Source of the DNA: Pezicula radicicola
Taxonomy: Eukaryota; Ascomycota; Leotiomycetes; Helotiales; Dermateaceae
Direction of reading: 5' to 3'
NCBI GenBank assembly: GCA_003008705.1
Contig: PDUO01000035.1
Coordinates: 68,101-132,100 of the forward strand
Length of the DNA stretch: 64,000 nt
Shown here: positions 23,743 through 35,707 of the stretch, one piece after another
Position numbering within the stretch: the stretch's first letter is position 1
Layout of the letters: the number at the start of each line of letters is the position of its first letter
Translations under genes and position numbers: made by a program
The notes under the pieces: generated by a model
Database searches by the model: none
What the model was told of the DNA's origin: nothing
The model's input: only the letters and a program-made list of their open reading frames with translations

Positions 23743-24774
23743 ATGGAGGTTGTTGAAGGAGCATACGAGCCGCGGGGAGAGGTACAGGATGATGCAATGG
23801 GCGGTCCTGAAGAAGCACATACTCCTACGCATAGCATGTCACAGAGTCGGCATGGCCAGTCTCAATCTGCGGACTTCCCATCATCACAACCAGTCTATAC
23901 TGGCTCACCAATTCCTGATGCCGACCCCAATGCACGATACCCGACCCCACCAACAGCCTTTGCCCCCTCTATCTCACGTCCAAATTCTGGCCATTCAGGA
24001 AATGGAGGTTATCCACCCTACCAAGAGCAGAATGCGCGGTCAGCACAAGGAAGTGATCAAGGTCGAAACAAGAATAGTGTTGTCATCAAAGTTGGCATGG
24101 TTGGCGACGCGCAGATTGGAAAGACTTCACTCATGGTCAAGTACGTCGAGGGAAGCTGGGACGAAGACTACATCCAAACACTAGGAGTCAACTTTATGGA
24201 GAAGACGATATCGATACGGAATACCGAAATCACATTTTCCATCTGGGATCTGGGAGGTCAGAGGGAGTTTGTCAACATGCTACCGTTGGTCTGCAATGAT
24301 GCTGTGGCTATACTGTTTATGTTCGACTTAACGAGGAAGAGCACGCTCAACAGTATCAAGGAATGGTATAGGCAAGGACGAGGATTTAACAAGACTGCGA
24401 TTCCATTTTTGGTTGGCACGAAATACGATCATTTTGTCAACTTCCCAAGAGAAGACCAAGAAGAGATTTCGAATCAAGTCAGTTACACCACTTTCCAAAT
24501 TAGTATTCGTACTTTACTAACAAAAATATAGGCCCGTCGCTTTGCAAAAGCCATGCGCGCATCGCTCATCTTCAGCAGTACATCTCACAGTATCAACGTC
24601 CAAAAAGTAAACCCCTCACCCCACCACTACCCTAACTAAATCGAACAAGTCAACTAACCAAAACTCCTACAGATCTTCAAGATAGTCCTCTCCAAAGCCT
24701 TCGACCTAAAATGCACCATCCCCGAAATCGAAAACGTAGGCGAACCACTCCTCCTCTACCAATCCGTCGGTTAG
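23743..24774 (+). CDS. Spg1/Tem1 septation-initiation small GTPase
   Basis: Ras-like GTPase at the top of the septation initiation/mitotic exit network, acting at spindle pole bodies. Three exons, 23743-24477, 24532-24606 and 24673-24774, give 303 aa. An N-terminal extension of about 110 residues is Pro/Ser/Gln-rich and looks disordered, as is common in filamentous fungi. The GTPase core has the P-loop GDAQIGKTS, switch II DLGGQ (replacing the usual DTAGQ), and GTKYD (replacing NKxD). DLGGQ plus GTKYD is the hallmark of the Spg1/Tem1 subgroup. No C-terminal prenylation cysteine is present, which fits the family; the protein ends LLYQSVG. Confidence 0.93.
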
Positions 24775-25630
24775 CCAACTCCAACCCTCTCTCTTTCACA
24801 ATGTATGAATACAAGAAAGGTTGTGCTGTTGTTGAAATTTGGCCGGGCGCTTTGGGGAAAGGGGGGGAGTGCGGGGTGCGGGTTCTCGGTGTCAGAGTTA
24901 ATGAAAAAATATGAAAGATCGACTTGGTACTTGAATTGCAATTGAAACAAACAAGCGTTCCACGCAAATTACTTACAACATGATTTCTTTTTTTTCTTTT
25001 GTTATGTTTATGGATGGGTTACTGGCATGGCAGCGTTTGGCATGGCATTGCGTGGCATGGATCTATGAGTTAAGGGTCGGAATGAATGGATGACGTAGTA
25101 GCAAATGGAAGGGTGACGAAGAGAGAAAGGGAGGGGAGGGGATCAATTAGTCTGCAGAGAAAGCTACTTACTCGTCCAGTATGAAAGACAAAGAAGATAA
25201 GATCTTGTTACAAGTACCTACATCCCATTCTTTTGTAGAACAAATGTCGTTTTACCAAGGCCCGCGTGTATGAGGTGCTCGTGTTTTGATTTGAGGAGAA
25301 TTAACATGTGAGACTGACTTTCGAATGGAATGAAGAACCTTAAAAGCTTGTAAGAGCCTAACGATGAGTGAACAGAGGTATGCAGATGAAACAGTGGCCT
25401 CAATTGGCTAAGCCACTGACATGCTAAGTCCGGAGAGGTGTAGCGTGGGCGTAGATGTTGATGGTTCATCCGATCCAATTTAAACGCGTGAACTAGATCG
25501 GCGGCGTTCTAAGATTGATATTTCTCGCTCTATTATACTATAGTCGTTATGGAATACTGCCTAATGCAAGGAACGACAACTGATACTACATTCCTCAATG
25601 CCAACTCATCAACTCATCAACTCATCAACT
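24775..25630. repeat. Intergenic region with 8-bp tandem repeat
   Basis: No gene recognised in about 850 bp. An 8-bp unit (caactcat) is repeated four times at 25602-25633, the last copy imperfect, just outside the PLAC8 stop codon. The rest probably contains the 3' ends of both flanking genes. Confidence 0.5.
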
Positions 25631-26862
25631 CTACTCACTAGTTGGCACTACTATCCAGTTGCCACTGACTTGTTCAAGAGGGATTTCATCTCGCGATGAT
25701 GAGGACGGCCAGAACTTCTTCATCTCTGGGGCATGCTCCCGTGCTCTAATCTCACGGTCGTTCTTCAATATGGCACATGGTGCGCAAAAACACACCACAC
25801 AGCAATCTCCTCTGACGCTTCCCTTGATTTTGTATCTTCCACGGATTCGGCTGCGTGAGTTGAGTCCTTCCATAGCCGGGATTCCTGTGGAAGAGATACA
25901 AGTCAGTTCAATGAAGCAGTGGGATCTTTTCTCGTTTGTGGTGTAAGAGAAGTATTGATAAAGAATGGAGTAATAAATCTTGGTTCATTTAGACAAACTC
26001 GCTAAATCAGGATACCCTCAAGACTTTCCGTTGCTCAAAAGGATATCTCAAGAATAATTCGATAGAATCTGGGGGAACTTACGCGGACAGCATCCCTTAG
26101 ACTCTTCCAGATCTAAAGCGCTCTTCCCTTTATCAAGATTATTAAGTCGATGACGAACCTTCCAAATGAGCTTCGCAGAACAACAGAACGCTTTCAAACA
26201 CGTCGCAACGTCACCACAAATGCACCACGGGACTAGCCAGTCGTCACTTTCTAGGTCTTCAGGAGGTGGTGATGTGTATGCCATCCCTTGGGCGGCTTCG
26301 GGTTGCTCTCTGACAAATGCAGCTTTTGCAAGTGAGCCGCGGTGGGATGGTGGTGTTCGAAGATATTGCATTGCGTCGGTTTGCAGAGTTTCTGTGGATG
26401 CTCGGCTTGGTGGTGTTGTAAACAATAACGGTCGTGATGAGATCTGTATATTGTGAGAAGGGATTATATTTCCTCAGATTAACTTATAATAGCCTAAGTG
26501 ATGTTTAGAGGTTAGGGTGTGGCGACGAAGCGGTTTACTGACGGGTGTTGATGGGGTAGTCTCCAAATATCTGGATTCGGCAGCATCTTCAAATCTAACG
26601 GTTTGGGCAGACTCAGGCCTGGCTGCAGCAGTCGGCTGAGAATTATCAAAAGATATATATGAGTAAGAGAGCGTTGGTAGCAATGGCCTCGGAGGTTTCT
26701 GTCGGAGTATGTTAGCTGACTTTAGGTTACTCCAAGTAAATGGCTGATCCAGAGAAGACATACAGGTGAGATTGGTGCTACTCCATGGGACCGTACTGGT
26801 GGTTGATCGAGAGTTGAAGCCGTGGCCTGAGCTTCATTGAGTGTGGCAGCAGGTTGTGGCAT
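25631..26862 (-). CDS. PLAC8-family cysteine-rich protein
   Basis: Four exons, 26862-26764, 26698-26543, 26443-26083 and 25884-25631, splice in frame to 289 aa. The N-terminal 130 residues are Pro/Ser/Thr-rich. The PLAC8 domain follows: WCICGDVATCLKAFCC, then RHRLNNL, and after the last intron RIRGRYKIKGSVRGDCCVVCFCAPCAILKNDREIR. Relatives are membrane-associated Cys-rich proteins (plant FCR/CNR, animal PLAC8) linked to metal handling or growth control. Two oddities: the usual Cys-Pro-Cys after the first block reads CCSAK, and the middle hydrophobic Cys-rich piece is missing, with a 198 nt intron in its place. A missed exon or genuine internal shortening are both possible. Confidence 0.8.
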
Positions 26863-27494
26863 GATGGATCTTTTTCGTGTCATCTGAGTGACTTAAGGCA
26901 ACGCTATATTGCGCGTTCACTTGCGGTGTGGTGGATCTTGGGTTGAGGTCTTATCGTTGATGAAAACACATAACAGGTTGAAACTATCAGGAAAGCACTA
27001 GCCCAAGACCAAAAGGATAATACAGAAAGGAAGGAGCGAGTCTCTTTGCAGACAACAGAGGCAATAGCTGATCGTTGAGAGAAGAGGGTCAGGAAGCTTA
27101 GCAATATCAAGCTAGACAGTGGAAGAATAGCAATACTTAATAGAAACCATAAAATAAACCCTCTTTCTTTCCGTTTGCACTAGCGGCTTGACATACAAAT
27201 GATGGTAGAGCTCCCATTTGGTTCGTTTTATGAGCAATGTTAAAAAGATCTGGTCTAGAACTTTTAATTACAGCAAATGGACATTACAGCATTCATATGA
27301 TACATCATCAGAGGAAAACCCCCGGCAGCGTTTTCCGAGCTGCTTTTGCCCAATTATGCAACATGAGGAAACTAGAAACTAGGCATCATCCTTAGGCTGT
27401 ATTCATTGTCAGTAAATTGCTTCGATGTCTCTCCATATAATGAACAAATCGAAGTATTTCAGTCACATTGAAGGGATAGTCACTTACTGCCGAG
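26863..27494. other. Intergenic region, nothing recognised
   Basis: About 630 bp between two minus-strand genes; presumably the PLAC8 promoter and the 3' end of the neighbouring mitochondrial protein gene. A splice-like donor at about 27482 and a possible acceptor near 27400 could add a short alternative 3' exon to the latter. Confidence 0.4.
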
Positions 27495-28290
27495 CTAGTT
27501 TTTCGAGTCAACAGTTCCCTTGCTTTTGGCCGTCTCTGGTGTTCCTCCAGATCCTTTTGTGCTCACTCCATCCTTGGTTGGATCAGTTGAGTGCTTTGTA
27601 TCCGTATTGGACGATCCTTCTTGCTTTCCGGACTGTTGGTTCTGGCTCGCTGCAGGCTTAGAAGCAGCAGACTATTACCATTGTTAGTACTACATGAGAC
27701 ACAGAGGCATAGTGTATTTCAAACATTGTCTTTTGGCTCACTCTTATCATCTCCATCAGTGTCTTTACTCTCCTCCTTAGCAGTCTCATTATCTGACTTG
27801 CTTTCCTTTTCTTCTCCTGCCTTATCGCTGGATGGTTCATCCTCTCCATCCTTCTTCTCATCATCCTTTGGTGTCTCTTCAACATCTTCAGGTTTCTCTG
27901 CTGAATCCTCAGATTTTTCCTCGTCCTTGGACTCCTCTTTCTCCTCCTTGTCGCTGTCATCACTGTGAGCCTTTTCGTGGACTTCGTGGTGCTCATTGTG
28001 GCCATGCGACGGTTCAGGTCCATTTTGTAACAGATACCAACATGCTGGCACGGTCACAGCGACAGATCCAGCAGCCCTGTTGAATGACGTAGCTTAGTAT
28101 GCTATTCGTAGAGTGAATTGCAGAATTATACCATCACATACCATACGGCATCGCCGCCGGCGTTGGAGGACTGATGGCCACCACTTGCGTATCCTCTGCG
28201 GGCAATCTGGCGGAACAATTGAGGTCGAGCAGTTGTTGGTCTTGCGGCCCGCAAGCAGGATCGCAAAGCTGCAGCTCTTGAGAATGCCAT
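27495..28290 (-). CDS. Mitochondrial membrane protein with long acidic tail, function unknown
   Basis: Exons 28290-28142, 28076-27725 and 27656-27495 give about 220 aa. The first 35 residues are Arg/Ala-rich with RRGYASGG at the end, a typical fungal mitochondrial presequence. A short hydrophobic segment (AAGSVAVTVPACWYLL) could span the inner membrane. The remaining tail is highly charged, made of Glu/Asp/Lys/Ser repeats, and probably disordered. The last intron has a weak gtttga donor; without splicing the protein would end after EPKDNV at about 27719, so the C terminus is uncertain. I recognise the layout but no named family. Confidence 0.7.
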
Positions 28291-29061
28291 TGTACCGGTT
28301 TGGATAACTGAACAGTGAAGTTCAGAAGTGAGACTGAGATATGAGGTTAGTAGAAAGATGGAAGGATACAGAGGAAGCTTACTGTCTCAATTGACCGTGG
28401 AAGAGAAAGCAATTAATGGAATTAATGAGGTGGTTGGCCAGAATGGATGGGATGAGCTTTCGAACTTTCCCGAGAAATGGCGCGTGCTTTCTAGTGTCTT
28501 TCGGTGCCCTTCGGCCGTGAGCGCACAGTGCTCTCAACTTGGCACTTCCGGCACTAACGCCTTAGAGTAAGGCGCAAACGACCGAGCATCAACCAGTTCG
28601 ACCCCACCATTTCCATAGAACTCAGTTGATTGACCTCCCATAGGTACCTACCTACCCACCAGACCTGCCTACTTATCGCAGGACGCTTTGCTCCTTCGAC
28701 CACCATCCGCACCTTTCTTTACACCTAAGTGAACCAGAAGAAGCATTTTGTATTAAGAACTTGGTCTGCCACTTCCTTTCTTTGTAAGGGCAAAACTACA
28801 TATTGTGAGTTCTTTCTGCCTAGGCGCTTCGCCTGCGAAATATCATATTCATTTATGCACTTGCTGCCTCCGCCTCCGACTCTAACAGATTTTAAACTGA
28901 CAGTGCGGTGTGCAGGTACCCTTTCCCCCTCCAAGGCTGCCGGACACCTTCTGACCTCTCCTCTCCGCATGAATGTGAACGGCGGACACTGATACCAATA
29001 CTTCCACCTCCACCAACACCTCTCCCTCATCTCTTTTCCCTATCAGCCTCAGACTTCCACC
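28291..29061. other. Divergent promoter region upstream of CAND1 homologue
   Basis: About 770 bp between divergent genes. A palindromic GTAGGTACCTAC-like motif lies near 28642-28655. The last 200 bp are CT-rich and resemble a 5' leader. No independent gene is visible. Confidence 0.5.
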
Positions 29062-32000
29062 ATGTCGAACTCCACAGGGTCCAATATACCTGTGAACCCA
29101 ACCTCCCAAAATGTAGCTGCGCTTCTGCCAAAGCTCCACGATGCGGACTCCGATTATCGATTCATGGCCTTGAGTGATCTCCAAGCGATGCTGGAGGTCG
29201 GCAAACCTGATTTCTTGCACAATGACTACAACACCGCTGCAAGAACTGTGGATGGTATACTCAAGACACTAGATGACCAAAATGGCGAAGTCCAAAATAC
29301 AGCAATGAAATGTCTCGCTCCTTTGGTTGAGAAGCTTCCAAGCAGTATTCTTGCTCCACTCATCGAGAAACTATCTACTCTCAGACCAGAGAATGCCGTC
29401 GATAACTCCATTCCAGCCACTGCGCTGCGAACTGTTGTAATCACGCTTCCCAGACCCGTCGCTGGTGTTTCACCTGGAATCGACGTTAATGAAGCTTATT
29501 CAGCAATCAGCAGAGTCTTAATTCCAAGATTGGTCGGTCGACTTGTCGTTGCGCAGTCGGCAATGTCAGACAAGTATCTCAACAAGCCGGTGATCAAGCT
29601 ACCACATCCACCGCAAGGTATGCTGGAGCTTGATGCGAACAAGGAAGTGGATCCTGAAGCGGTTGATATCTTGGTTGAGGTAGTTAGATGCTTTGGCCCT
29701 CTACTCCAGCGACCTGAAGTAGAAGCACTCCAGGGTCTGTTAGTTGGCATACTTGACAGCGACCGAACAAGCTCTATAGTCAAGAAGCGCGCTGTTGTAG
29801 CTGTCTCCGTTTTGGCTATTTACCTCCCTGACCAGGCTCTTAGCGACTTTGTTTCCACACTTATTGAGAGTCTTCGGAATCCACACAACACTCCAGTGCA
29901 GAGAAAGCTATACATCACTATACTCGGATCTATGGCCCGGTCTATTCCCTCTCGATTTGGACCATATCTGAAGACGCTTGCTCCATTTGTACTTTCAGCA
30001 CTGAGTGAGCAGGAACTCGAAGAGCAACGCGAGAACGCAGCAGAAGATGGGGAACGCGATCTAGAAATTGACGATGTGCGTGAAGCGGCCTTGGGTGCAT
30101 TGGATGGATTTCTTGCTTCATGCGGTGGAGAGATGCGTGCTTACACCGAGGAGTCCATCTCGGCGGCCTTGCTTTTCCTTAAATATGATCCTAATTACAA
30201 TGATGACGACGACGAAGAGATGGGCGGAACTCAGCCAGACGAGGATGACATGGATGAATTTGACGACGATGAGGATTTTGAGCAAGAAGCCGGGTATGAC
30301 GACGATGACGATGATCCAAGTTGGAAGGTCAGACGATGTGCTGCAAAGACACTTTACACCCTTATTTCTACTAGAGGTGCTGGTGATCTTCTCGACGATG
30401 GAACCCTCTACCGCGAGGTTGCCCCTATGCTTGTGCAAAGATTCAATGAGCGAGAAGAGCATGTCCGACTGGAAGTTATCACAACCCTTGCATCTCTGAT
30501 CCGCAAAACTGGTGGTGGAATCATGATCAACTTTTCTACTGACGAGGGTGCCGATTATATGAGCCCAGCACCCCAGAGCAGAAAGAGAAGACGGGAGAGC
30601 AGCACATCATTTGATACAAAGTCCTTTCTGTCCCTCTCTGCAGGCCTCACCTCCCCAACACTAGAGCCAATACCTCTCTCAGGCCCAAAGGCTGATCTGG
30701 CAAAATTAAGCCCTCTGATCATCAAAGTAACTGCAAAGTTGTTGAAGACCAGCTCCATTGCAACAAAGCAAGCTTTAATTGGCTTGTTGGATGACATGAT
30801 AGCCGTGCAGCATGGTGGGCTTTCAGATCATCTTAGTCAACTTATTGATCCCATCATCGAGGCGATCAAGAATTCTTCCGGTGCAGTCAACAGTTCAACG
30901 ACCGTTGGTGGTTCAACTACCGTAAATTCTGGTACTTTACGGATTGCTGCGCTTCGTTTTATCGGCAATGTCTCGAAGACACACTCTTCAAGAATCTTAC
31001 AGCCATATCTGAACAAGATCGTTCCCGGAGTCGTCTCAGCGGTTAACGATAGAAACTACAAAATCTCTAGTGAGGCTATTGGCACGGTCGAGCAATTTAT
31101 CAAGGCTCTAACTCCACCCCGTTCAAGATCTACCCAGGATCATAAGTCCGATTTTCAGAAACTATACCAAATCATTCTCGACCGCGTTACTGCTACAGAC
31201 GCTGATGTGGAAGTTCGCGAACGTGCAATCCATGCCTTGGGCATATTATTGGCACGAACTGCAAATGCTGAAGGCTCAGCATTATTGTCCTCGACAGATC
31301 GGACAGCAGCTCTGGATACTGTTAATGATAGGCTGAAGAACGAGACCACGCGACTTGCCGCTGTTCGAGCAATCGATACAATTGCGGCGCTCACTACAAG
31401 CAAGGACCAGCTCCAACCAAAGTGGATACGAGAAGTATCATTGGAGCTTTCTGCACAATTGCGAAAGGCCAATAGATCACTGCGAGGTGCAAGTCTTGGA
31501 GCACTGAAGAACTTGGTATTGGCACCGGCTTCGCGAAAAGCACTCGATGCGGAGACTGTTCAAGGTCTCGTGAGCGCTCTTCTGCCTCTCATAACTGCCA
31601 GTGATTTGCACATGCTTGGCCCTGCTCTCCTAGTTCTTGCCGCATTGGTATCTGACGATGCTAAGCTTGTGGTCTCGGAACAATTGAATACAGCTTTGAG
31701 TGGTTTGCTTGTTTCGCCTCTTGGTGGCTCAGTACTTGATGCACTCCTCGTACTTGTTACAAACATTGGGCAGGCTGGTGTTGGCCAAAAGTTAATGTCA
31801 ACGCTTTTGGAGCAAGTAGGTGTTCGTGGAGATCCGGCAGCGGTTGGCAAGGTCATAGGTACTCTGCTGGTATACGGAGGAGCATCTGTTGGGGTAACCC
31901 TCGACAGCTTCCTGGCGGAGTTAAAGAACCCACAGTCCAATGAAGCTGCCAAGAGCCTGGCTCTGTCAGTTTTGGGAGAAGCCGGACTCCGCTTGGAGGG

Positions 32001-33186
32001 AAAGTCACCTCTTAAACCCTCAATCTTCTTCGAGCAGTTCAGTTCAGAGTCCGATAAAGTACCACTTGCTGCTGCAATTGCGTTAGGACGTGCTGGAGCT
32101 GGTAACATCCCTGTCTTTTTGCCCGAAATCCTATCGCATATGACTAAGGGCGGAAGCTCTCAGTATCTTTTCCTACACTCCATTAAAGAAATTCTACAAC
32201 AAGCAGGAACCACGTCATCGGATATCAATACGTACTCACAGACGATTTGGGGTAAATTACTAGTTGCATGCAAACCCGAAGAGAACAAAGCAGTTGGTGC
32301 AGAATGTATTGGCCGACTCGTAATTATTGACCCTAGAGTCTACATACCCCAGTTGCAGGTAAGTTTCGTCAGGCTCAAGAATTATGAATTGTAAACTTAC
32401 TTAATCTAGACAATCCTGCGGGATAAAGATGCTTCTCTTCGTGCTTTGGTTATTCAAGCAGTCCGTTACACCTTGCCAGAGACTGACGAGACGTTCGATG
32501 CTGTACTGAAGACAACCCTCATCGACATGCTCCAGGTTATGGTGCACGATAGTGAGATTGAGAATCGTCGTTTGGCTTTAACAACCTTGAACGCTGCTGC
32601 TCATAACAAGCCAGACTTGATTCTTCCTCATTTGGGCCAGCTACTGCCCCTTGTCATTCAGGAATCCATTATCAAGCCAGAGCTCATCCGGGAAGTTACC
32701 ATGGGCCCATTCAAGCACAAGATTGACGACGGTCTTGAATTACGGAAGAGCGCCTACGAGACACTCTATTCTCTGATGGAGATAGCTTTCTCACGGATTA
32801 GCATTCTCGACTTGTATGATCGTGTTATTGCTGGTTTGCAGGACGAGCACGACATTCGGCAACTTTGTAACCTAATGCTTAGTAAACTCGTGCACCTTGA
32901 TCCTGATGAGACGGCCAGACGCTTAGATGCTCTTGCTGGTTGTTTCCGTTCGATCCTTATGATCAAATTGAAGGACAATGCGGTCAAGCAGGATGTTGAG
33001 AAGCAGGATGAGGCTGTTAGGAGTACGCTGAGAATTACATTGCTGTTGCACAATGCTATCCCCAGTGCAAGCGGAACAATGGCGGCGCAAGGTATGCAGC
33101 ATCAGACTTGGCGAGATTATTGGGAGTGGGTAGAGAAGGATTTTGAGCCGCAGCTGCGCGCCTTGAAAGACGAGAGTAAAGAATAA
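29062..33186 (+). CDS. CAND1/TIP120-like cullin exchange factor
   Basis: Large HEAT-repeat protein that binds unneddylated cullin-RING ligases and exchanges substrate receptors. Two exons, 29062-32358 and 32410-33186 (51 nt intron), give 1357 aa, slightly longer than animal CAND1. The start ATG follows ttccacc, a good context. Helical HEAT repeats run throughout, beginning with KLHDADSDYRFMALSDLQ, and the C terminus has the conserved MGPFKHKIDDGLELRKSAYETL. An acidic Asp/Glu-rich insertion (about residues 382-418) separates repeats, and a Ser-rich basic segment follows (QSRKRRRESS), possibly a nuclear signal. Both are plausible fungal insertions. No disruption seen. Confidence 0.95.
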
Positions 33187-33402
33187 ACTGAGCGTAAGAG
33201 TCAAGATCAATACATAAGGAAAGCAGAAAGTAGCCTTGACGAATGGATAACTTGAAGCCAGTTTCTTAAGATTGGCCGGAGGCGATGGTTGTAGGGTGCA
33301 TAGCTTGCGTGGCGTAGTCTGCATAGATTCTTCATTGGTGAACTAAAAAATCAAAATTTCCATAGCATGAGTTCGGAGTCTCTTCTATGTCTCATCAACT
33401 AA

Positions 33403-34131
33403 TCACTTAACCCTCTCATTCTCGCCCTTTTCACAAAACTCCTTCAACCCCCTCCCCCAATCCCCAAACCTCTCAACAAACAATCCCCCATAAAACCATT
33501 TCAGAAAATGCGCCAGTACTCCCCCAAGAGTCTCATAATCCTCATACTCACACCCACCCTCTCCATCGTCCCTAAAACTCAAAACCCTCTCAGTTCTCAA
33601 AACCCATCCAGGAAACCCCGTACCTATCCAAGCAATCCTATACCCTCTCTTTTCCCCTTCCTCTTTCCCCTTCCCCTTCCCCTTTTCTCCTTCTCCCTCA
33701 TTTAAGCCGGTGAGAGATCCATCCTCTTCAAAACAGGTAACAGCACAAGGCTGTGGTCTACTCTTACCACGTGCTGATTCTGGTTGCAGAAGACCGGTTC
33801 CATCCATATACATTTTTTCGATGAATTTACTGCCCAGTTGTAATTCATCTGTCTTGGCGGTTTTGTCTCTTGAGGTTGAAGGGGGAGATGGTGATGATGG
33901 TGAAGGTTGGGGAGAGGAAGTGATTGTAATTGATGGACAAAAGGGATTCCAAAGTGGATATGTTTTGATGTCTAGGATTGTATTGAAGACTTTTTTGGGG
34001 GGTGCTTGGATGTAGGTTTTTGAGTGGATTGTGAAGGTGTTTTTGGGGGGTGGGGGGAGGGTTGGTGTTGGGAGGGGGGTTGTGAGGACTTGTCCACTGG
34101 TTGTTGAGGGGGTATTTGATTTGGATGGCAT
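33403..34131 (-). CDS. SRPBCC (polyketide cyclase/START-like) protein
   Basis: Single-exon gene of 242 aa on the minus strand, convergent with CAND1 (about 215 bp between stops). After a Pro/Thr-rich start, TYIQAPPKKVFNTILDIKTYPLWNPF is the typical opening of a SRPBCC helix-grip domain; the later strands include RIAWIG and a C-terminal helix (LAHFLKWFYGGLFVERFGDW). Two low-complexity insertions, Ser/Pro-rich and Gly/Lys/Glu-rich, interrupt the domain. Such proteins bind small hydrophobic ligands; the ligand here is unknown. No signal peptide. Confidence 0.82.
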   Translation of the reverse strand: MPSKSNTPSTTSGQVLTTPLPTPTLPPPPKNTFTIHSKTYIQAPPKKVFNTILDIKTYPLWNPFCPSITITSSPQPSPSSPSPPSTSRDKTAKTDELQLGSKFIEKMYMDGTGLLQPESARGKSRPQPCAVTCFEEDGSLTGLNEGEGEKGKGKGKEEGEKRGYRIAWIGTGFPGWVLRTERVLSFRDDGEGGCEYEDYETLGGVLAHFLKWFYGGLFVERFGDWGRGLKEFCEKGENERVK

Positions 34132-35707
34132 TTTTGTGATTTGTTGGTTTGGTGATGTAGGTGATGTTGGTGATGTTGACTTGATGGTTGCTGTGATGGG
34201 GTGAACTTGCTGTGGGGATTATGACATGTACCGGAATATTCCCTATAGATATTCAAGAAAGAGAAACTTCAGGTTTTTTAAATAAGTAACACTTGATAGA
34301 TGTGGACATTGACGTTTATTTATACTGAGTACATGCAAGGCTGATGCTAACATACAAGTAAGTCATATTGGTTGATCCTAGTGATCGGGGTACGGAGGTA
34401 TTTCTTACTAAGATTAGAAATTTACGTACCGTACAATACCTATCCACGGAGAAAGTATATTGCATTACTGTGCCTCTACCTCACTCGAACTATCTTTCGT
34501 TTTATGGATGTTATTGGGTCGTTTGAAGGGGACATCGATATCACCTTTCTCTTGACAATTGGGTGGGGAAGTAGCCAGGTAGGTACCTACCTTAAGCGAC
34601 GGATTTTACGGATTTCATGTTTACATTATTAACTCATTCTATCTTACAAAGTATGCTCTTCGTTCCTGTAATTCCTTACGGGGTAATACGCGCTCGCTAT
34701 ACAACATGAGCATTTGTCCGAGGATTCTTATCGTAAAGATTGTAAATTCTGCATAGTACACTCCGTACTTTCGGAGGATTTCGGAAATTTCGGAAAATTA
34801 CTCGTAATTATGTATTTGTCTGGCGATCGCTTAAACCCCGTTCGAGTATCACTACATCAGCAGGTTCCTATCTACACCTGACAAACGTCAGTAGCATAAA
34901 AACGTCTAGATATGATCGTAATTACATCTTTAGCATTACGCATTGGCGACCACGTGATGTTTTCTATACTATTTCCTTCGATTTAATTTTCTTTTATTTC
35001 GCCAACCCTAAGGGGGTTGGTTTAGGCAAGTCAATCACTCCCTTAATAACTTTACAACTACACTATATATAGCCAATCTAATTAGATATATCTATATAAT
35101 AGAGTTATATGGGTAATATAAAAGAATTAAATAATTTAATTAAGTAGTAGTTGAGAAATAAAATTTTAAAGGTAAGTAAGGCAATTATTTCTTTTTGCCC
35201 TAGCTAAACTCTTAAGCGAGATGGTAAGGGATTAGAACACAAGAATCTACAACAATTTTATTCAACTTATACCTTAGCCTATATATAATTAAAATTTCTA
35301 CTTTCTTATATATATACTCTAATAGGTATAAATAATAAGGCTTGTATTATATATATATTTTCCCTATTGTTCTTATATTATATTAAAATAATCGCCTTGC
35401 TATTGTAAATGTCTTGCCTAAAGCAACCCCTCTGGGCTTGGCGAAAAATACAAAAATTAATTCAAACGTTTCACTCGGAAAATCACATGGTCGCCAACGA
35501 GTACATCTTAATATATAAAAGCAAGGAAAATAGAGTATTTACAAGAAAGAACATGCCTATCGTTGAAGAACGCAAATTCCCCCAACATCGGTGCTCCCAC
35601 CCGTCTACAAAAACGTGACCCATCATAATTCATTCGTATATCTCGTATCAAAATTCCCAGGTATCATCAGCCCAAAAAGACAACCAAAGAAAGTGCCCAC
35701 TAGCACT
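34132..35707. other. TA-rich gene-free spacer, possibly RIP-degraded
   Basis: About 1.6 kb without a gene. Roughly 35,030-35,400 is extremely A/T-rich with long TpA runs and frequent stops in all frames. A palindromic taggtaggtacctacct element sits near 34,577. The 5' part presumably carries the SRPBCC promoter. Confidence 0.55.

Noticed and set aside
28555..28610. Possible tRNA-like B-box and small hairpin
   Set aside because: No matching A box or cloverleaf could be built around it.
30118..30462. Minus-strand ORF with hydrophobic Ile/Val runs
   Set aside because: It is the antisense of the acidic Asp/Glu stretch in the CAND1 homologue.
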